From: Hyphomicrobiaceae bacterium | Lineage (GTDB): Bacteria; Pseudomonadota; Alphaproteobacteria; Rhizobiales; Xanthobacteraceae | Assembly (NCBI GenBank): GCA_021324465.1 | Contig: JAJPJB010000080.1 | Location: 1-64,000, forward strand | Length of the DNA stretch: 64,000 nt | Direction: 5' to 3' | Shown: positions 16,249-25,087 of the stretch, in pieces | Numbering within the stretch: position 1 is the stretch's first letter | How the letters are laid out: each line of letters opens with the position of its first letter | The notes under the pieces: model-generated | Seen by the model: the letters and a program-made list of their open reading frames with translations, nothing else | Told to the model about the DNA's origin: nothing | Database searches by the model: none | Made by a program: the position numbers and the translations under genes

Positions 16249-17133
16249 CTAGCGGCCGCCGCTGATCGCCACCAGCCGCAGCGCCGCCTTTGCGCCATCG
16301 ACATGAGGCGGGCGCGGCGGATCGCAATTGGGCGCATAAAGCCCGCGGCGGTCGGGCAGCATCTTGAAGCGATCGGTCAACCCGACCACCGTCTCGGCTG
16401 CGCCGAGCAAAAGATATCCGTCGTGGGCGGTGATCCGTGCCAGGCGGTTGAGCACGTCGATCTTGGTCTCGGTGTCGAAGTAGATGAGAACATTGCGGCA
16501 GAACACGACATCGAACATGCCGAGCTGAGAGAAGTCAGCCAGCAGGTTGAGCTGCCGGAAACGCACCATGGTCCGCAATTCCGGTGCGATCTCCCAGGAT
16601 TCGCCGTTGCGCGTGAAATACTTCACCAGAAGCTGGATCGGCAGGCCGCGCTGTACCTCAAATTGGCTGTAGATGCCGAGCCGTGCCTTTTGCAGCACCT
16701 CGGCGGAGAGATCAGTCGCAAGAATCTCGATGCGCCAGCCGAGAACTTCCCGCTCCATGTCCTTTAGACACATGGCGAGCGAATAGGGCTCCTGACCGGT
16801 CGAGGCGGCGGCGCACCAGATGCGAATCGCGCGGGCGGAGCGCCGCGCCTCAAGCAGCGCCGGCATGATCGTCAAGCGAAAGTGCTCGAACGGTACTTTG
16901 TCGCGAAAGAAAAACGACTCGTTGGTCGTCATCGCCTCCACGACTTCGGTCATCAGCGAGGGGTCCGCCGCGCTCTTCAACGCGGCGACGAGGTCACCCA
17001 GCGTCGCCAGACCCGATTTGCGCGCAACCGGCAAGAGCCTGCTCTCCAACAGGTATTCCTTGTCCGCCGTCAACACGAGACCCGAGCGCTCTTTGAGGCA
17101 TTTGCGCAAGAAATCGTAATCGTGCGGTGTCAC
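16249..17133 (-). CDS. cheR: chemotaxis receptor methyltransferase CheR
   Basis: 294 residues. The N-terminal helical CheR_N domain (~1-70) is followed by a SAM-dependent methyltransferase. Its landmarks are TTNESFFFRDKVPFEHF, WCAAASTGQEPYSLAM (SAM site) and FDVVFCRNVLIYFD. CheR methylates glutamates of chemoreceptors for adaptation. It overlaps cheB by four bases and is the last gene of the cheA-W-Y-B-R run. No chemoreceptor gene is present in the window. Confidence 0.95.
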   Translation of the reverse strand: MTPHDYDFLRKCLKERSGLVLTADKEYLLESRLLPVARKSGLATLGDLVAALKSAADPSLMTEVVEAMTTNESFFFRDKVPFEHFRLTIMPALLEARRSARAIRIWCAAASTGQEPYSLAMCLKDMEREVLGWRIEILATDLSAEVLQKARLGIYSQFEVQRGLPIQLLVKYFTRNGESWEIAPELRTMVRFRQLNLLADFSQLGMFDVVFCRNVLIYFDTETKIDVLNRLARITAHDGYLLLGAAETVVGLTDRFKMLPDRRGLYAPNCDPPRPPHVDGAKAALRLVAISGGR

Positions 17134-18293
17134 GGGCGATCACCCGAAAATAGCCGAACGATCGTCGGCGCCATCTCATGAAGCGGCAACACCGCCGAGC
17201 AGAGCCCCGCTTGCGCGACCGAGCGCGGCATGCCCCATACGACGCTTGTCGCCTCGTCCTGCGCGATCACGCTGCCGCCGGCGCCGACGAGATCGGTTGC
17301 GCCCCGGGTGCCGTCCGTCCCCATTCCGGTCAGCACGACAGCGAGGGCTGCGGAGCCCCAGACGGCGGCCGCCGAGCTGAACAGGGCGTCGACCGCCGGC
17401 TTGCAGAAATTCATCGGCGGATCGTCGCCGATTGCGATCCGTACTCCGTCGGCGCCGCGCACCACGCGCATGTGACGGCCGCCCGGCGCCACGTAGATGC
17501 CGCCGGCGAGAACCGGCTCGCCGTCTTCGGCTTCATGGGCGCCGCGGCCGCCGGCGCGCGACAGGTGCTCCGCCATAACGGTGGTGAAAGTCGGCGGCAT
17601 GTGCTGGGTGATCAGAAGCGGCGCGCGATCGATCGCTGCCGGCAGTTTTTCGATGAGCGCGGTGAGCGCCTGCGGCCCGCCGGTCGATGATCCGATCAGC
17701 AAAGCCCGCGGCGGCGTATTGGAGAACGGCCGCAAATGCAATGCACCGTGTACGCTCTCGACGCTCGCACTCTTGCCAATCCGTTGTCTCGGCGCGACTG
17801 CCGTCTCGGCGACGAGCCGCGGCGCGGTGACGCGCGGCGACGAGCGTCGACGGCCGAGCGCGCGAATTTTTTCGAGCAATTCGCGGCGGAACGAAACCGA
17901 AGTTGTGACTTCGCGCGTACTCTCCGGCTTGGGAATGTAGTCGGCTGCGCCCAGCGCCAACGCGCGCAGGCTGATCTCGGCGGCACGCCGGGTGAATGTC
18001 GATACCATGATGACGACGAGATCGCGCTTCCTTTGCAGCAGCAGCGGCAATGCCGAAATGCCGTCGAGATCCGGCATCTCGATGTCCAGCATCACCACAT
18101 CGGCGTCGTTTTTCTCGACCCAGGCCACGGCCTCGCGCCCGGTCGGCAAGGACGCGACAACCTCCATGTCGCGCTCGGCATCGATCCAGCGCGCCAACAA
18201 GCTGCGCACCACGACCGCGTCGTCGACGACCATAACGCGGATCGGCTTATCGCTCTGATGCGCGGGATCTGCGGCTGCGAGGACGGCACTCAT
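17130..18293 (-). CDS. cheB: chemoreceptor methylesterase/deamidase CheB
   Basis: 387 residues. The receiver domain covers ~20-140 with the phosphorylated Asp in DADVVMLDIEMPDLDG. The C-terminal esterase (~200-385) has its catalytic triad in LIGSSTGGPQALTALI (Ser), LITQHMPPTFTTVMAEHLSR (His) and VLTGMGTDGTRGATDLV (Asp). ATG 18293 is preferred over an upstream TTG. It overlaps cheR by four bases; the pair sets receptor methylation level. Confidence 0.95.
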   Translation of the reverse strand: MSAVLAAADPAHQSDKPIRVMVVDDAVVVRSLLARWIDAERDMEVVASLPTGREAVAWVEKNDADVVMLDIEMPDLDGISALPLLLQRKRDLVVIMVSTFTRRAAEISLRALALGAADYIPKPESTREVTTSVSFRRELLEKIRALGRRRSSPRVTAPRLVAETAVAPRQRIGKSASVESVHGALHLRPFSNTPPRALLIGSSTGGPQALTALIEKLPAAIDRAPLLITQHMPPTFTTVMAEHLSRAGGRGAHEAEDGEPVLAGGIYVAPGGRHMRVVRGADGVRIAIGDDPPMNFCKPAVDALFSSAAAVWGSAALAVVLTGMGTDGTRGATDLVGAGGSVIAQDEATSVVWGMPRSVAQAGLCSAVLPLHEMAPTIVRLFSGDRP

Positions 18294-18353
18294 AGACTGA
18301 AGCTCTCCGAACGCGGACAACGGGAAAACAAGAAGGCGTCGGCCGATGGTTGT

Positions 18354-18719
18354 TCAGATCAGCCCGACTTCCTGAAACTTCGCTTCGACGATGTCCTTGT
18401 CGAACGGCTTCATGATGTATTCGTTGGCGCCGGCGTGCAGCGCGCGCGCAATATGGGCGACGTCGTTCTCGGTGGTGCAGAACACCACTTTAGGCTTGTC
18501 GCCGCCCGGCATGCGGCGCAGCACGCGAAGAAAATCATAGCCGTCCATCTTCGGCATGTTCCAGTCGAGCAGGATCGCGTCCGGCAACTGGCGTTTGCAG
18601 GTCTCGATCGCCTCTTCGCCGTTCTCCGCTTCGACGATCTGAAAGTCGAGACCTTCGAGAATACGCCGCGCCACCTTGCGGATGACGCTGGAGTCGTCGA
18701 CAACCAAGCAGGTTTTCAT
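18354..18719 (-). CDS. cheY: chemotaxis response regulator CheY
   Basis: Stand-alone receiver of 121 residues. The acidic pocket is VVDDSS (8-9), the phospho-Asp is D52 in AILLDWNMPKMDGYDFL, and the switch Lys lies in NEYIMKPFDKDIV. CheA-phosphorylated CheY would bind the flagellar switch. Flanked by cheW and cheB in the same orientation. Confidence 0.93.
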   Translation of the reverse strand: MKTCLVVDDSSVIRKVARRILEGLDFQIVEAENGEEAIETCKRQLPDAILLDWNMPKMDGYDFLRVLRRMPGGDKPKVVFCTTENDVAHIARALHAGANEYIMKPFDKDIVEAKFQEVGLI

Positions 18720-18794
18720 CGTGTCCTCACTCTGCCCTGCGCGGGCGGAACTGCTTTGCTTTCGGGTTCAGTTTCTTTCCATTCAACTCGCTTT

Positions 18795-19256
18795 TCAGGC
18801 GGCCGCCGCCTCGACGCCGAGGTCAAGCACGCGATCCACGTCGAGCACCACAAGAAGCTTGCCGTCGAGCCGGAACACGCCTTGCGACACGCGCGCCAGC
18901 TTACGGTCAAGATTGATCGGGTTGGGTTCAAGCTCGCTGTCCGGCATTTTCAGCACTTCGCCCACGGTATCCACCAGAAGACCGAACGATTCCGAGCCGC
19001 TTTCGATGCCAATAGCCATTGGCGGGGCGCCGTGTACGGCCGCCTGCGATTCCAGATCCAAGCGATTGCTGAGATGAATCGCGGTGACGATCCGGCCACG
19101 CAGATTGAGGACGCCCGCGATCTCCGGTCCGGCAAGCGGTACACGCGTGATCTGAGAAGGTTTGAAGACGTCCTGCACGCGCTCAATCGGCAGACCGAAA
19201 ATCTGCCCAGCCGTGGTGAAGGTGACGTATTCGGTGTGTTTGCCGTTGTCGTTCAT
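18795..19256 (-). CDS. cheW: chemotaxis coupling protein CheW
   Basis: 153 residues, one CheW domain (YVTFTTAGQIFGLPIERVQD, then GVLNLRGRIVTAIHLSNRL, then GLLVDTVGEVLKMPD). ATG 19256 is five bases from the cheA stop, so the genes are coupled. CheW links receptors to CheA. The same frame stays open upstream within cheA, but that stretch has no CheW similarity. Confidence 0.93.
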   Translation of the reverse strand: MNDNGKHTEYVTFTTAGQIFGLPIERVQDVFKPSQITRVPLAGPEIAGVLNLRGRIVTAIHLSNRLDLESQAAVHGAPPMAIGIESGSESFGLLVDTVGEVLKMPDSELEPNPINLDRKLARVSQGVFRLDGKLLVVLDVDRVLDLGVEAAAA

Positions 19257-19261
19257 AGTGA

Positions 19262-21838
19262 TCACGCTGCCTGGTGAATGTCGGCGCTTTGCTCCTTGAT
19301 CGCCGCGATCAGCCCGGCCCGGTCGAATTTGGCGACAAAATCGTGGAAGCCGACGGCGCGGCCGCGTTCTATCGCCTCGCTCGACACCATGGCGGCGAGC
19401 GCAATGATCGGAAGATCGGCTTGGCGCGGCATGTCGCGAACGGCTTGCGCCAGCGCGAATCCATCCATCTCCGGCATGTCGATGTCGGTGACGACGAGAT
19501 CGAAGCGCGTGTCCGATTTGAGCGCAGCGAGTGCCTCGGCTGCAGAGGCGACGGCGACCACGCGATAGCCGGCGGCCTTTATTAATGGCGCCAGCATGTC
19601 GCGAAAGAAGGCCGAGTCGTCGACCAGGAGAATGGTACGCGTATCGTCGGCCGTCGCCTGATCGCGGCGCCGGAACCAATCCTCAAAGGCCTGCGGTAAG
19701 AAATGACTGACGTCGATGATTTCCGTGGTATTGCCCTTGACCACGGCGTAACCGAGCAGGCCCGGCCGCTGGCTTGCCACTTCGATGTCGAGCCTGTCTT
19801 CGACAATGTCGACGATCTCGTCGACCACGAGTCCCATCGACCGGCCGTGATCGGAAAACACCAGGATCGGCTGCGCGCCTTCCTTCTTCAGACCGGTGTC
19901 GTCGTCAAGGCGCAAGAGCGGCATCAACTGCTCGCGATACTGCACGAGATAGCGGCCGTCGGAGATTTCAATGCGGCGGCAGTCGATCTCTTCGAGCCGC
20001 GTGACCAGCGACAGCGGCACGGCTTTGGGCCGCTGCGATCCGGCGCGGAAGACCAGAAGCGAGGTCATGTCCTCGCCGGCCGCCTGCTCGCTTTGGCGCA
20101 GATCGTTGCCTTCGGCATGCGCAGCCTGAGCGGCGCGGCCCAACGACTGCGCGACGCCGTTCGGATCGAGGATCATGATGACCGAACCGTCGCCGAGGAT
20201 TGTCGTGCCGGAGAACACGGAGATGTGCCGCAGCTTCGACGACATCGGCTTGATGACAATTTCCTCAGTATGAAATACCCCGTCGACCACCAGGCCGAAG
20301 ACCTGACTGCCAACCTGGCTGACGACGACAAAGCCCTCTTCGCTGTCGGCGTGGCCGAGCCGCAATACTTCCTTCAGATAAAGCAGCGGCAGCAGGGCAT
20401 TGCGCAACCGCAGCACCGGGGTCTCCTTGATGCGCTCGATGCGATGCTCGCCGGCCCCGCTGGCGCGCACCAGCTCGAGGACCGACAGCTGCGGTACGGC
20501 GAAGCGCTCGCCGCCGGCTTCGACGATCAAGGCCGAAACGATGGCAAGCGTCAGCGGAATCTTGATGGTAAAGGTCGTGCCGTCGCCGGGAACCGATTTT
20601 AGATCGACTGTGCCGCCGATCTGCTCGATATTGTTGCGCACGACGTCCATGCCGACGCCGCGGCCGGAAATGCTGGTTACCTCGGCCGCGGTCGAAAATC
20701 CGGGCGAGAAAATGAAGTTGCAGATCTCTGCCTCGGATTTGGCCGCCAGCTCCGCTTCGGTCGTCAGCCCAAGCTCGAGCGCCTTCTCCCTGATCCGCGC
20801 GACGTTGATGCCGCGGCCGTCGTCGGCAATCTCGATGATGATGTGGCCACCTTGATGATAGGCGTTAAGCCGGATCGTGCCGTTTTCCGGCTTGCCGGCC
20901 GCGAGCCGTTCAGCCGGACGTTCGATGCCGTGGTCGGCGCAATTGCGCACGAGGTGGGTGAGCGGATCCCTGACCAGTTCGAGCACCTGCCGATCCAGTT
21001 CCGTATCGGCGCCCTGCATATCCAGATCGATGACTTTGCCAAGCTCCGCAGACAAATCGCGCACAATGCGGGGCAGCTTCTGCCATGCATTGCCGATCGG
21101 CTGCATGCGCGTCTTCATCACGCCTTCCTGCAATTCAGCCGTGACGTTCGACAGCCGCTGCAGCGGCACTTTGAAATCGGAATCCTCGTGGCGGCGCACG
21201 ATCTCGAGAAGCTGGTTGCGGGTCAGCACCAGCTCGGACACCGTCGTCATCAGGTGATCGAGCGTCTCGACGCTGACCCGGATCGAATGGTTGGCAAGGC
21301 GATCCGCGGATTCCGGCGGTGACTTTTCTGCAGTCTCCGGGGCCTTTTCGGCCGAATTGGCTGTGGCTCTATCGGCAGCCGATCGATCGCTGGTCGCGTT
21401 CGCCGGCGCAGGGGCGGAGTGCTCGTTACGCGGCGGATTCCGCGCTGCGGGAGCCTGCTGCGCGTCCCGTTGCGCCAGCGCGGCCAGCCGCTCGATCAGA
21501 TCGGCATCGCTGCCCTCCGGCTCGCGCTCCAATGACTCGATGCCGCTCAGGATGGTCTTGATGCGGTCGAGTGTCGACAGAATGAGCGACACGGCGTCCG
21601 CCGTGACCGGCATGCCGTCGCGGAACTTGCCCATCAGCGTTTCCGCGGCATGGGTCAACGTCTCCAGCCGTGACAGCGCAAGAAAGCCGCACGTGCCTTT
21701 GATCGTGTGCACCAGGCGGAAAATATTGCTCAGGATTTGCGTGTTGTTCGGCTCCTGCTCAAAGCGCACGAGCTCGGCGTCGACCCGATCCAGGCTTTCG
21801 CTGGTCTCGGTCAGGAAATCACGCAACAATTCGTCCAT
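19262..21838 (-). CDS. cheA: hybrid chemotaxis kinase CheA with extra CheW and receiver domains
   Basis: 858 residues. The Hpt domain (1-110) has phospho-acceptor His44 in RLVHTIKGTCGFLAL. An Ala/Pro-rich linker (~128-180) replaces a recognisable P2 domain. Dimerisation (~185-245) and HATPase (~250-430) domains follow; N, G1 and G2 boxes are seen in HLVRNCADHGIERP, IADDGRGINVARI and SISGRGVGMDVVRNNI. A P5 CheW-like domain (~435-570) precedes a second CheW-like domain (~590-715). A C-terminal receiver (~730-850) has its Asp in DLVVTDIDMPEMDGFALAQ. The receiver may act as a phosphate sink beside free CheY. First gene of the che run. Confidence 0.95.
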   Translation of the reverse strand: MDELLRDFLTETSESLDRVDAELVRFEQEPNNTQILSNIFRLVHTIKGTCGFLALSRLETLTHAAETLMGKFRDGMPVTADAVSLILSTLDRIKTILSGIESLEREPEGSDADLIERLAALAQRDAQQAPAARNPPRNEHSAPAPANATSDRSAADRATANSAEKAPETAEKSPPESADRLANHSIRVSVETLDHLMTTVSELVLTRNQLLEIVRRHEDSDFKVPLQRLSNVTAELQEGVMKTRMQPIGNAWQKLPRIVRDLSAELGKVIDLDMQGADTELDRQVLELVRDPLTHLVRNCADHGIERPAERLAAGKPENGTIRLNAYHQGGHIIIEIADDGRGINVARIREKALELGLTTEAELAAKSEAEICNFIFSPGFSTAAEVTSISGRGVGMDVVRNNIEQIGGTVDLKSVPGDGTTFTIKIPLTLAIVSALIVEAGGERFAVPQLSVLELVRASGAGEHRIERIKETPVLRLRNALLPLLYLKEVLRLGHADSEEGFVVVSQVGSQVFGLVVDGVFHTEEIVIKPMSSKLRHISVFSGTTILGDGSVIMILDPNGVAQSLGRAAQAAHAEGNDLRQSEQAAGEDMTSLLVFRAGSQRPKAVPLSLVTRLEEIDCRRIEISDGRYLVQYREQLMPLLRLDDDTGLKKEGAQPILVFSDHGRSMGLVVDEIVDIVEDRLDIEVASQRPGLLGYAVVKGNTTEIIDVSHFLPQAFEDWFRRRDQATADDTRTILLVDDSAFFRDMLAPLIKAAGYRVVAVASAAEALAALKSDTRFDLVVTDIDMPEMDGFALAQAVRDMPRQADLPIIALAAMVSSEAIERGRAVGFHDFVAKFDRAGLIAAIKEQSADIHQAA

Positions 21839-22045
21839 ACAGGCGCCTCGTCGCTACCGGCGTTTTCGACCACCGGCACACTCAGAACGTGTACTCACGA
21901 CCGGCGCGCGCGAGCGCGCTTGCCGCGCCGGGTGGGGTACACCTGGTCGGGCACCCTAGTCTGTTGGCAAAGGGTTTAATTTCAGTTGCAGAAATCACCG
22001 GATAACCGCCCGAAAGATCCGGTCGAGGTAAGCCGCCGGAGCCGC

Positions 22046-22696
22046 TCAACGGGCGGCTATCACCACCGCTTCACCTTCGGTTGTGGCGGTGAGCGTCAAG
22101 CCGCAGTCGCGGGCCAAAATACCGGCATAGACCGGCTGAATGGCATGGGCGTCAACGCTTTGGCTTGGCCCCCCGGCCAGGAGCTCAGCGGTAGCTGGCG
22201 GAAGGCGGGCATTGAGGCCGATGGCGGTAATCCGGAACCCGTTCCCCAAGGCATCTACGGTCAGAGCGCCGCCGCGCGGGATGGCGCCGGCGGCGACGAG
22301 GAGCATATTCAGCAGCAATTTGGCGCGGTTCTTGGCGACCAGTTCTCGCGGCAAATTCCAGGCGATTGTCGTCTTACCGTCTTCGATCAGGCCACGCGAT
22401 ACCCGTTCCGCGTCCCCAAGCTCGATCTGGGCGCCGGCCGATCCGGCTGCGCCAAAAGCGAGCCGACAGAACTGCAATTTTGCCGAGGCCTGCCGCGCGC
22501 TCTTCTTGATGAGATCGAGCGCAAAGGTCCGGGTTTCCTCGTCTTTGTCCTCTTCGAGAACTTCAAGCCCGTTGACGATGGCGCCGACCGGACTGATCAG
22601 ATCGTGGCAGACCCGGGAGCAGAGCAGGGCTGCGAGGTCGAGCGCGCTCAGATTGGGGACATCTTTGACAATGGGGCTAGAAATAGAGGCCGACAT
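22046..22696 (-). CDS. chpT: histidine phosphotransferase ChpT
   Basis: 216 residues. The N-terminal dimerisation and phosphotransfer helix carries His31 in CSRVCHDLISPVGAIVNGLE, with the following stretch LEEDKDEETRTFALDLIKKS typical of ChpT. The C-terminal half is a degenerate HATPase-like fold without ATP-binding boxes. ChpT relays phosphate from CckA to CtrA and CpdR. ATG 22696 is chosen because the longer open frame upstream has no ChpT similarity. It diverges from cysQ and lies 207 bases from cheA. Confidence 0.9.
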   Translation of the reverse strand: MSASISSPIVKDVPNLSALDLAALLCSRVCHDLISPVGAIVNGLEVLEEDKDEETRTFALDLIKKSARQASAKLQFCRLAFGAAGSAGAQIELGDAERVSRGLIEDGKTTIAWNLPRELVAKNRAKLLLNMLLVAAGAIPRGGALTVDALGNGFRITAIGLNARLPPATAELLAGGPSQSVDAHAIQPVYAGILARDCGLTLTATTEGEAVVIAAR

Positions 22697-22852
22697 GAGC
22701 GTCTCCGCTGCAGCGCGACAAATAACGTCCCGTGTCATAGCGCGGGCGATTCGGCAATCGTGCGCACGACACAAGCCCATGCTACACGGCACTCCTCTTG
22801 CCGCCCTGCCGACGAGTTCCCCTCTCTGGCAAAGCAAGCAAAGGAGCCCCTT

Positions 22853-23659
22853 GTGCCCACTCTCGATGCCACGGCCTGCGCGGACTTGATTGAGGCACTG
22901 ACGGCCGTCGCCGCTCGTGCGACAGAAGCTATCCGGCAGGCGGCCGGCAACGCGGGGCTGCGCCAAAAAGACGACGGCTCGCCGGTAACCGCAGCCGACG
23001 AGGCCGCCGAAGCGGTGATCCGCGACGGGCTATCCCGGCTCACCCCTTCGGTGCCGATCATCTCGGAGGAGCAGGCAGCGCGAGAAAAGCCCCATCCGGT
23101 GCGCGGCCACGGCAGCTATTTTCTGGTCGATCCGCTTGACGGCACGCGCGAATTCATTTCCGGGCGCGATGAATATACGGTCAATATTGCAATCGTGACC
23201 GATGGTAGGCCGGTCCTTGGGATCATCACCGCGCCGGCAACCGGAACCGTGTGGCGCGGCATTGTGGGTCGCGGCGCCGAGCGCCTTGCGCTTACCGACG
23301 GCAAAGCATCGCCCGTCGCGATTCATACCCGGCGGTGTTCCAGCGAACAGCTTGTGGTCATGGTCAGCCGCTCGCATCTCGAGGAGCGCACCAAAACCTA
23401 TCTCGAGCGCTTTCCCAGGGCGAAGCTCCTGCAATGCGGATCATCCCTGAAATTCGCTCGCCTCGCCGAAGGCGCCGCCGACCTTTATGCGCGGCTTGCA
23501 CCAACGCATGACTGGGACATTGCGGCGGGGCACGCGATCCTGGTCGCCGCCGGCGGCTGTGTTACCGCCCCGGATGGCTCGCCGATCGCCTATGGAGGCG
23601 CGGATCTGTTGATCCCGGCCTTTTTAGCCTGGGGTCAATCAAAGGAGCCTAAGGCGTAA
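22853..23659 (+). CDS. cysQ: 3'(2'),5'-bisphosphate nucleotidase CysQ
   Basis: 268 residues of the inositol-monophosphatase superfamily. Metal sites are visible as PVTAADEAAEAVI, IISEEQAA, LVDPLDGTREFISGRDEYTVN (the DPLDGT motif) and HDWDIAAGHAILVAAGG. The REFISGRDEYTVNIA form points to CysQ, which removes PAP during sulfate assimilation, rather than inositol phosphatase. Start GTG 22853 has AGGAG upstream; the frame is open much further but codes through chpT in antisense. It overlaps the convergent YHS gene by 11 bases. Confidence 0.88.
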   Translation: MPTLDATACADLIEALTAVAARATEAIRQAAGNAGLRQKDDGSPVTAADEAAEAVIRDGLSRLTPSVPIISEEQAAREKPHPVRGHGSYFLVDPLDGTREFISGRDEYTVNIAIVTDGRPVLGIITAPATGTVWRGIVGRGAERLALTDGKASPVAIHTRRCSSEQLVVMVSRSHLEERTKTYLERFPRAKLLQCGSSLKFARLAEGAADLYARLAPTHDWDIAAGHAILVAAGGCVTAPDGSPIAYGGADLLIPAFLAWGQSKEPKA

Positions 23660-24161
23660 GCGCGCGTTCGACCTCGGGCCATTTGCGGTCGGCGGAATCC
23701 GTCACCCGGCCGGGATCGCGTGCAAATTTCTGCCGACGCGCATTGTCATAAAACAGAAACAAGCGCCGACCGGTGATCATCCACACATTCGGGTTGCCGG
23801 CAACCGCAAGCCCGCGCGCCACGCCCAGGGGATCGTAGCCGCCATATTGCGGCATGTAGACATCGGGTGCCGCGGCAAAGGCGGCGCGATTGCCCGGGTT
23901 GGAAAATCGCCAAATAACATTGACATAGCGCAGTTCGAAGTCGGCGCTGCCGGCAACCGGCTTGCCCTCGGTGAAGAAGGCCACGGGATCATAGCCGTCA
24001 ATCGCAAGCCCGCTGTGCCAATCGACCACAATTCGTTCGCCGGCCAATGCTCGCGAGGTCGGCGGAGCCGTGGGCAGACCAAAGACCAGCGCCGCGTAGG
24101 CGGCGAATCCGGCGCCTGCGACCAGCCGAAAGCGGTTTCGTTTTTGCCGTGCTGTGGTCAT
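23649..24161 (-). CDS. exported YHS-domain protein
   Basis: 170 residues with a signal or anchor (FRLVAGAGFAAYAALVFGLP). The YHS-like region reads AIDGYDPVAFFTEGKPVAG, WRFSNPGNRAAFAAAPDVYM and PQYGGYDPLGVARGLAV. This exported form is common in alphaproteobacteria; some YHS proteins bind metals, but no Cys pair is present here. Convergent with cysQ and divergent from eipA. Confidence 0.82.
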   Translation of the reverse strand: MTTARQKRNRFRLVAGAGFAAYAALVFGLPTAPPTSRALAGERIVVDWHSGLAIDGYDPVAFFTEGKPVAGSADFELRYVNVIWRFSNPGNRAAFAAAPDVYMPQYGGYDPLGVARGLAVAGNPNVWMITGRRLFLFYDNARRQKFARDPGRVTDSADRKWPEVERALTP

Positions 24162-24248
24162 AGTCCTGGCAAAGGCTGCAGCGATTCGTTCGATTCGCGC
24201 CCTTGATAAATCGATCGCGTGAGGAAGGGGTTAAGCGGGGAGCCGACC

Positions 24249-24911
24249 ATGAATTGCGCCATGCGGGGGGCCGCCGTAATCGCGATTATGGCCAGTGGCT
24301 TAGCCGTCAACTTGCCGGCCGATGCGCAAAATTTGGCGCAAAATATGCCGCCGCCACCGCCGCCCGCCCAGGTCGCGCCCGTGCCGCCGCCGCAGCCGGC
24401 GGCACCCGGCGAGCAACCGGTTCCCGCCAACCAATATTCATCCAATGAACTGATCGATGCCGGACACCGCTTCTTCGGCGGCGTATCGCGCGGCCTGGCG
24501 ATGATCGTCGAAAAGGCGGTGAGCCAATGGGGCCAGCCCAACGGCTATGTGCTTGGCGAGGAGGCCAGCGGCGCCTTTGTCGGCGGGCTGCGCTATGGCG
24601 ACGGCACGCTTTACACCAAGAATGCCGGTGATTTGCGTGTTTTCTGGCAGGGCCCGAGCGTCGGCTTCGATGCCGGCGCCGACGGCGCGCGTACCATGAT
24701 GCTGGTCTACAACCTGCCGCGCACCGACGCGATCTTCGACCGCTTCGGCGGTATCAACGGATCGGCCTATTTTATTGGCGGCTTCGGGATGACCGCGCTC
24801 ACCGCCAATAACATCGTGCTGGTACCGATCCGTTCCGGCGTCGGCTTCCGGCTCGGCGCCAATCTCGGCTATCTCAAGTTTACGGATCATCCGACCTGGA
24901 ATCCGTTCTGA
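24249..24911 (+). CDS. eipA: EipA-family (DUF1134) periplasmic protein
   Basis: 220 residues. A signal peptide (AAVIAIMASGLAVNLPADAQ) and a Pro-rich spacer are followed by the DUF1134 domain (ELIDAGHRFFGGVSRGLA, YGDGTLYTKNAGDLRVFWQG, GFRLGANLGYLKFTDHPTWN). In Brucella, EipA is a periplasmic eight-stranded beta-barrel protein needed for envelope integrity and directly activated by CtrA. ATG 24249 has GGGGAG seven bases upstream; an in-frame GTG at 24219 is less likely. Two GANTC sites (24183, 24192) lie just upstream. Confidence 0.85.
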   Translation: MNCAMRGAAVIAIMASGLAVNLPADAQNLAQNMPPPPPPAQVAPVPPPQPAAPGEQPVPANQYSSNELIDAGHRFFGGVSRGLAMIVEKAVSQWGQPNGYVLGEEASGAFVGGLRYGDGTLYTKNAGDLRVFWQGPSVGFDAGADGARTMMLVYNLPRTDAIFDRFGGINGSAYFIGGFGMTALTANNIVLVPIRSGVGFRLGANLGYLKFTDHPTWNPF

Positions 24912-25087
24912 GCGGCTTAGCACGGCCGGCCGTTAGCCGACGTCCCAAACAAAAAGCCTTTTGCGCCATCCAGTGCTTGGCGGCGTGGACGGAGTCGGTT
25001 TAGGTTACTCGCCAGCGAAAGTGGTGTGGCCCGGACCTGCCTGGCATGGTGGTGCCGCAGCGACGGGGCGGCGGGAGGCGTTGCGTC

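Noticed and set aside
17736-19277. 513-codon plus-strand frame across cheB, cheY and cheW
   Set aside because: Runs antisense through three recognisable chemotaxis genes; no domain of its own.
21986-22852. Possible long N-terminal extension of CysQ
   Set aside because: The frame is open but passes antisense through chpT; GTG 22853 with AGGAG gives the normal CysQ length.
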